Shown piece by piece: positions 62,445-64,000 of a DNA stretch of 64,000 bases (its first letter is position 1; each line of letters opens with the position of its first letter). Source of the stretch: Myrica gale. Lineage: Eukaryota; Streptophyta; Magnoliopsida; Fagales; Myricaceae. The DNA lies in assembly GCA_963930655.1 (NCBI GenBank), contig OZ005608.1, positions 9,672,001-9,736,000 on the forward strand. Direction: 5' to 3'. The position numbers were made by a program, and so were the translations under genes. The notes beneath the pieces were generated by a model. It did not search any database. It saw only the letters and a list, made by a program, of their open reading frames with translations, and was not told where the DNA came from.

Positions 62445-63513
62445 TTATGACCCATTGATAATATGCTTGCTTGAGATTATCAAGAAAAAGTTTTTCATCC
62501 GGCCCAAAACGATCTCATCATTATGTTTGCAAGAAGCCCCAATACTTTTAACAATGAAGCTTAACTTCGAGAAAAATTGATGAACAACAATAATTTCTCT
62601 TAATGGTGCAATCAAAGCTAGTTGGAGCCTATGAGCCAAGCAGTGTACATAATATGTGTATGGACAATCTTGAAGAAATAAAGCTTGTAAATCATTCCAC
62701 TTACCACGCATATTACTCGCGTCATCATATCCTTGGCCTCGAATATTTTGAATGTTGAGGTTGTGATAAGATAGAAAACTAGATATCTCCTTCTTGAGAG
62801 TTGAGACAGTAGTGTCCTTTACATACACGATGTCAATAAAGCGCTCCCTACAAATCATTCTTTGTCAATAAATCTTAAAACAATAACAACTTTTGGTCTC
62901 GTATAATGAAGATGTTAGTAAAGTTATTTTGGAAAATGCTCGACAGAATGCTAAGTAGTATATATCATCAACAATTCAGAAATAGACAAAGAATGACAAA
63001 GAATTAAAATATAATAACGTTGAGAATTCTAACGTTAATGAGGAATCTGCGATTTTGTGATTTTTTTTGTATATTGGCAAAATAGCAAGAGAGAGAAACA
63101 GAAAAACGGAGGAGTTAAGACAATTGAAAAGTAGGGAAGAGAAAAAAATTGAAAAAGAGGAACTGAATGCTAAATACTGAATTTCAACGCTTTTTGGTTT
63201 AGCAAGATGCGTTGTTTCATAAAAATAGTAAAGGCTGCCACAATGTCTGGTTACGTTTCTTGCATTCATTTTTTGCTTAATTTCAACTCTTGGATTTAGC
63301 AAGATGTGTTATTCCAAAAAAAAAAAATTGGGTCCACTGCTCTATTCTTTCCCACGCATGTTTTTAACTTCCTCTTACCTTTTTTTTCATAAATGTTGTG
63401 GGGGCCATTATAAAGAATTTTTTTTTTTGAAATTAACCTATATATTAGTAAAAAATTAAAAAAAAATTGGAGGGGGGCCATGGCCCCTACTAGCCCCCTA
63501 GCTTCGTCGCTTG
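62445..63513 (-). pseudogene. TTF-type (ZMYM1-like) hAT transposase relic
   Basis: The frame at 62858-62445 encodes IRGQGYDDASNMRGKWNDL, ALFLQDCPYTYYVHCLAHRL and VHQFFSKLSFIVKSIGASC, the DUF4371 core of TTF-type hAT transposases. The rest of the protein is missing on both sides. Near 63470-63513 the minus strand reads CAAGCGACGAAGCTAGGGGG followed by GGGGCCATGGCCCC, resembling the usual CAG(N)GGCGGAGCTAG end of this hAT type. The stretch between is AT-rich with a repeated TTTAGCAAGATG(C/T)GTT word (63200 and 63293). Confidence 0.8.
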
Positions 63514-64000
63514 CTGCATATGTTTTCTCTTACCCTGACAGACACCACCTCTAAACGACGGAAACACCTTTGTTTTTCACTATAATGTATTAGGATGTGT
63601 TGGTGTGTATTTGAGTATTGGCGTACTAAGAAAAAAGAAAAGAGTATTGACATAATTTCATGTCAAAGTTTAAATTGTTAGTCTTATGGGGTCCAGTCAT
63701 TACCTTTTGACTCGACCACTATCTTATGCTATCTCTCTCAAAGAGGGGTGGATAGTTGCTAGACCCTCCCTGTTTTCCCCCACACCCGATCCCCCTACGG
63801 AAGAGGGGAGCTCCGGCTCCCTCATCCCCCCTCCTCCTTTTTCCTTTTTCTCTCCTCCCTCTTCTCTCTCCCCTTCCCTTCCCTCTAGTTTCCCTCGGAG
63901 GTTCTGCTGGTTGGTTTTTTTTGGCTTTTTTACTTTTCTTTGCAGTTGGTGTTCTCCCGCCACTCATGGGCTTCCGCTCCATTTCGCCCCACACGAGCCT
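63514..64000. other. Intergenic DNA with pyrimidine-rich tract
   Basis: A CT-rich tract (63820-63900) gives long but low-complexity Arg/Gly/Lys-rich frames on the minus strand. These have no domain and are not proposed as genes. Confidence 0.5.

Noticed and set aside
63719-63994. Arg/Gly-rich minus-strand frames at the window end
   Set aside because: Translation of a CT-rich tract with no recognisable domain; likely chance.

Overview
The window looks like nuclear DNA of a eudicot plant, probably woody. It has split genes with GT-AG introns, AT-rich intergenic DNA, plant-only gene families (miraculin-like Kunitz inhibitor, L-type lectin receptor kinases, a TDY-type MAP kinase) and many nested plant transposons. 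The species cannot be fixed from the sequence alone.

There are few real genes. A Kunitz/miraculin-like inhibitor lies at 3416-4036 (+). An intact L-type lectin receptor kinase lies at 15322-17298 (-). A second copy at 49808-51662 (-) has its 3' end cut by a young Ty1/copia element (45118-49807), which displaces the last 33 codons. A ten-exon group D (TDY) MAP kinase, reconstructed here as 613 aa, spans 53560-58551 (-). The rest is mobile DNA and relics.

Layout: 1-3.1 kb, flanking DNA with a non-autonomous hAT element and a nested MITE. 3.2-5.4 kb, the Kunitz gene, a receptor-kinase scrap and a small Mutator-type MITE. 5.5-11.8 kb, a CACTA-like element holding exon-intron fragments of at least three unrelated host genes (SNI1, NRAMP, and a UTP13/TORMOZ-like WD40 gene), all on the minus strand. 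11.9-14.9 kb, a possible hAT element, a second copy of the Kunitz promoter region and a truncated L1 LINE. 15.3-18.7 kb, receptor kinase copy 1 and its flanks. 20.5-28.8 kb, a possible 8.2-kb CACTA frame holding a copia remnant (itself split by a hAT element) and a decayed hAT transposase gene. 33.4-39.5 kb, a decayed Mutator-like element with long inverted repeats, a FAR1-like pseudogene and a plant-transposon-protein relic. 41.9-43.2 kb, a PIF/Harbinger transposase pseudogene interrupted by a MITE. 44.3-52.4 kb, receptor kinase copy 2 with the copia insertion. 53-59 kb, the MAP kinase. 59-64 kb, AT-rich DNA, an unidentified ORF and a TTF-type hAT relic.

The Kunitz and receptor-kinase pieces recur together: Kunitz gene plus kinase scrap; Kunitz promoter remnant plus kinase copy 1; Kunitz 3'-flank remnant plus kinase copy 2. 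I infer an ancestral Kunitz-LecRK module that was duplicated and then broken up by transposons. All identifications come from reading translations and repeats by eye; no database search was run.
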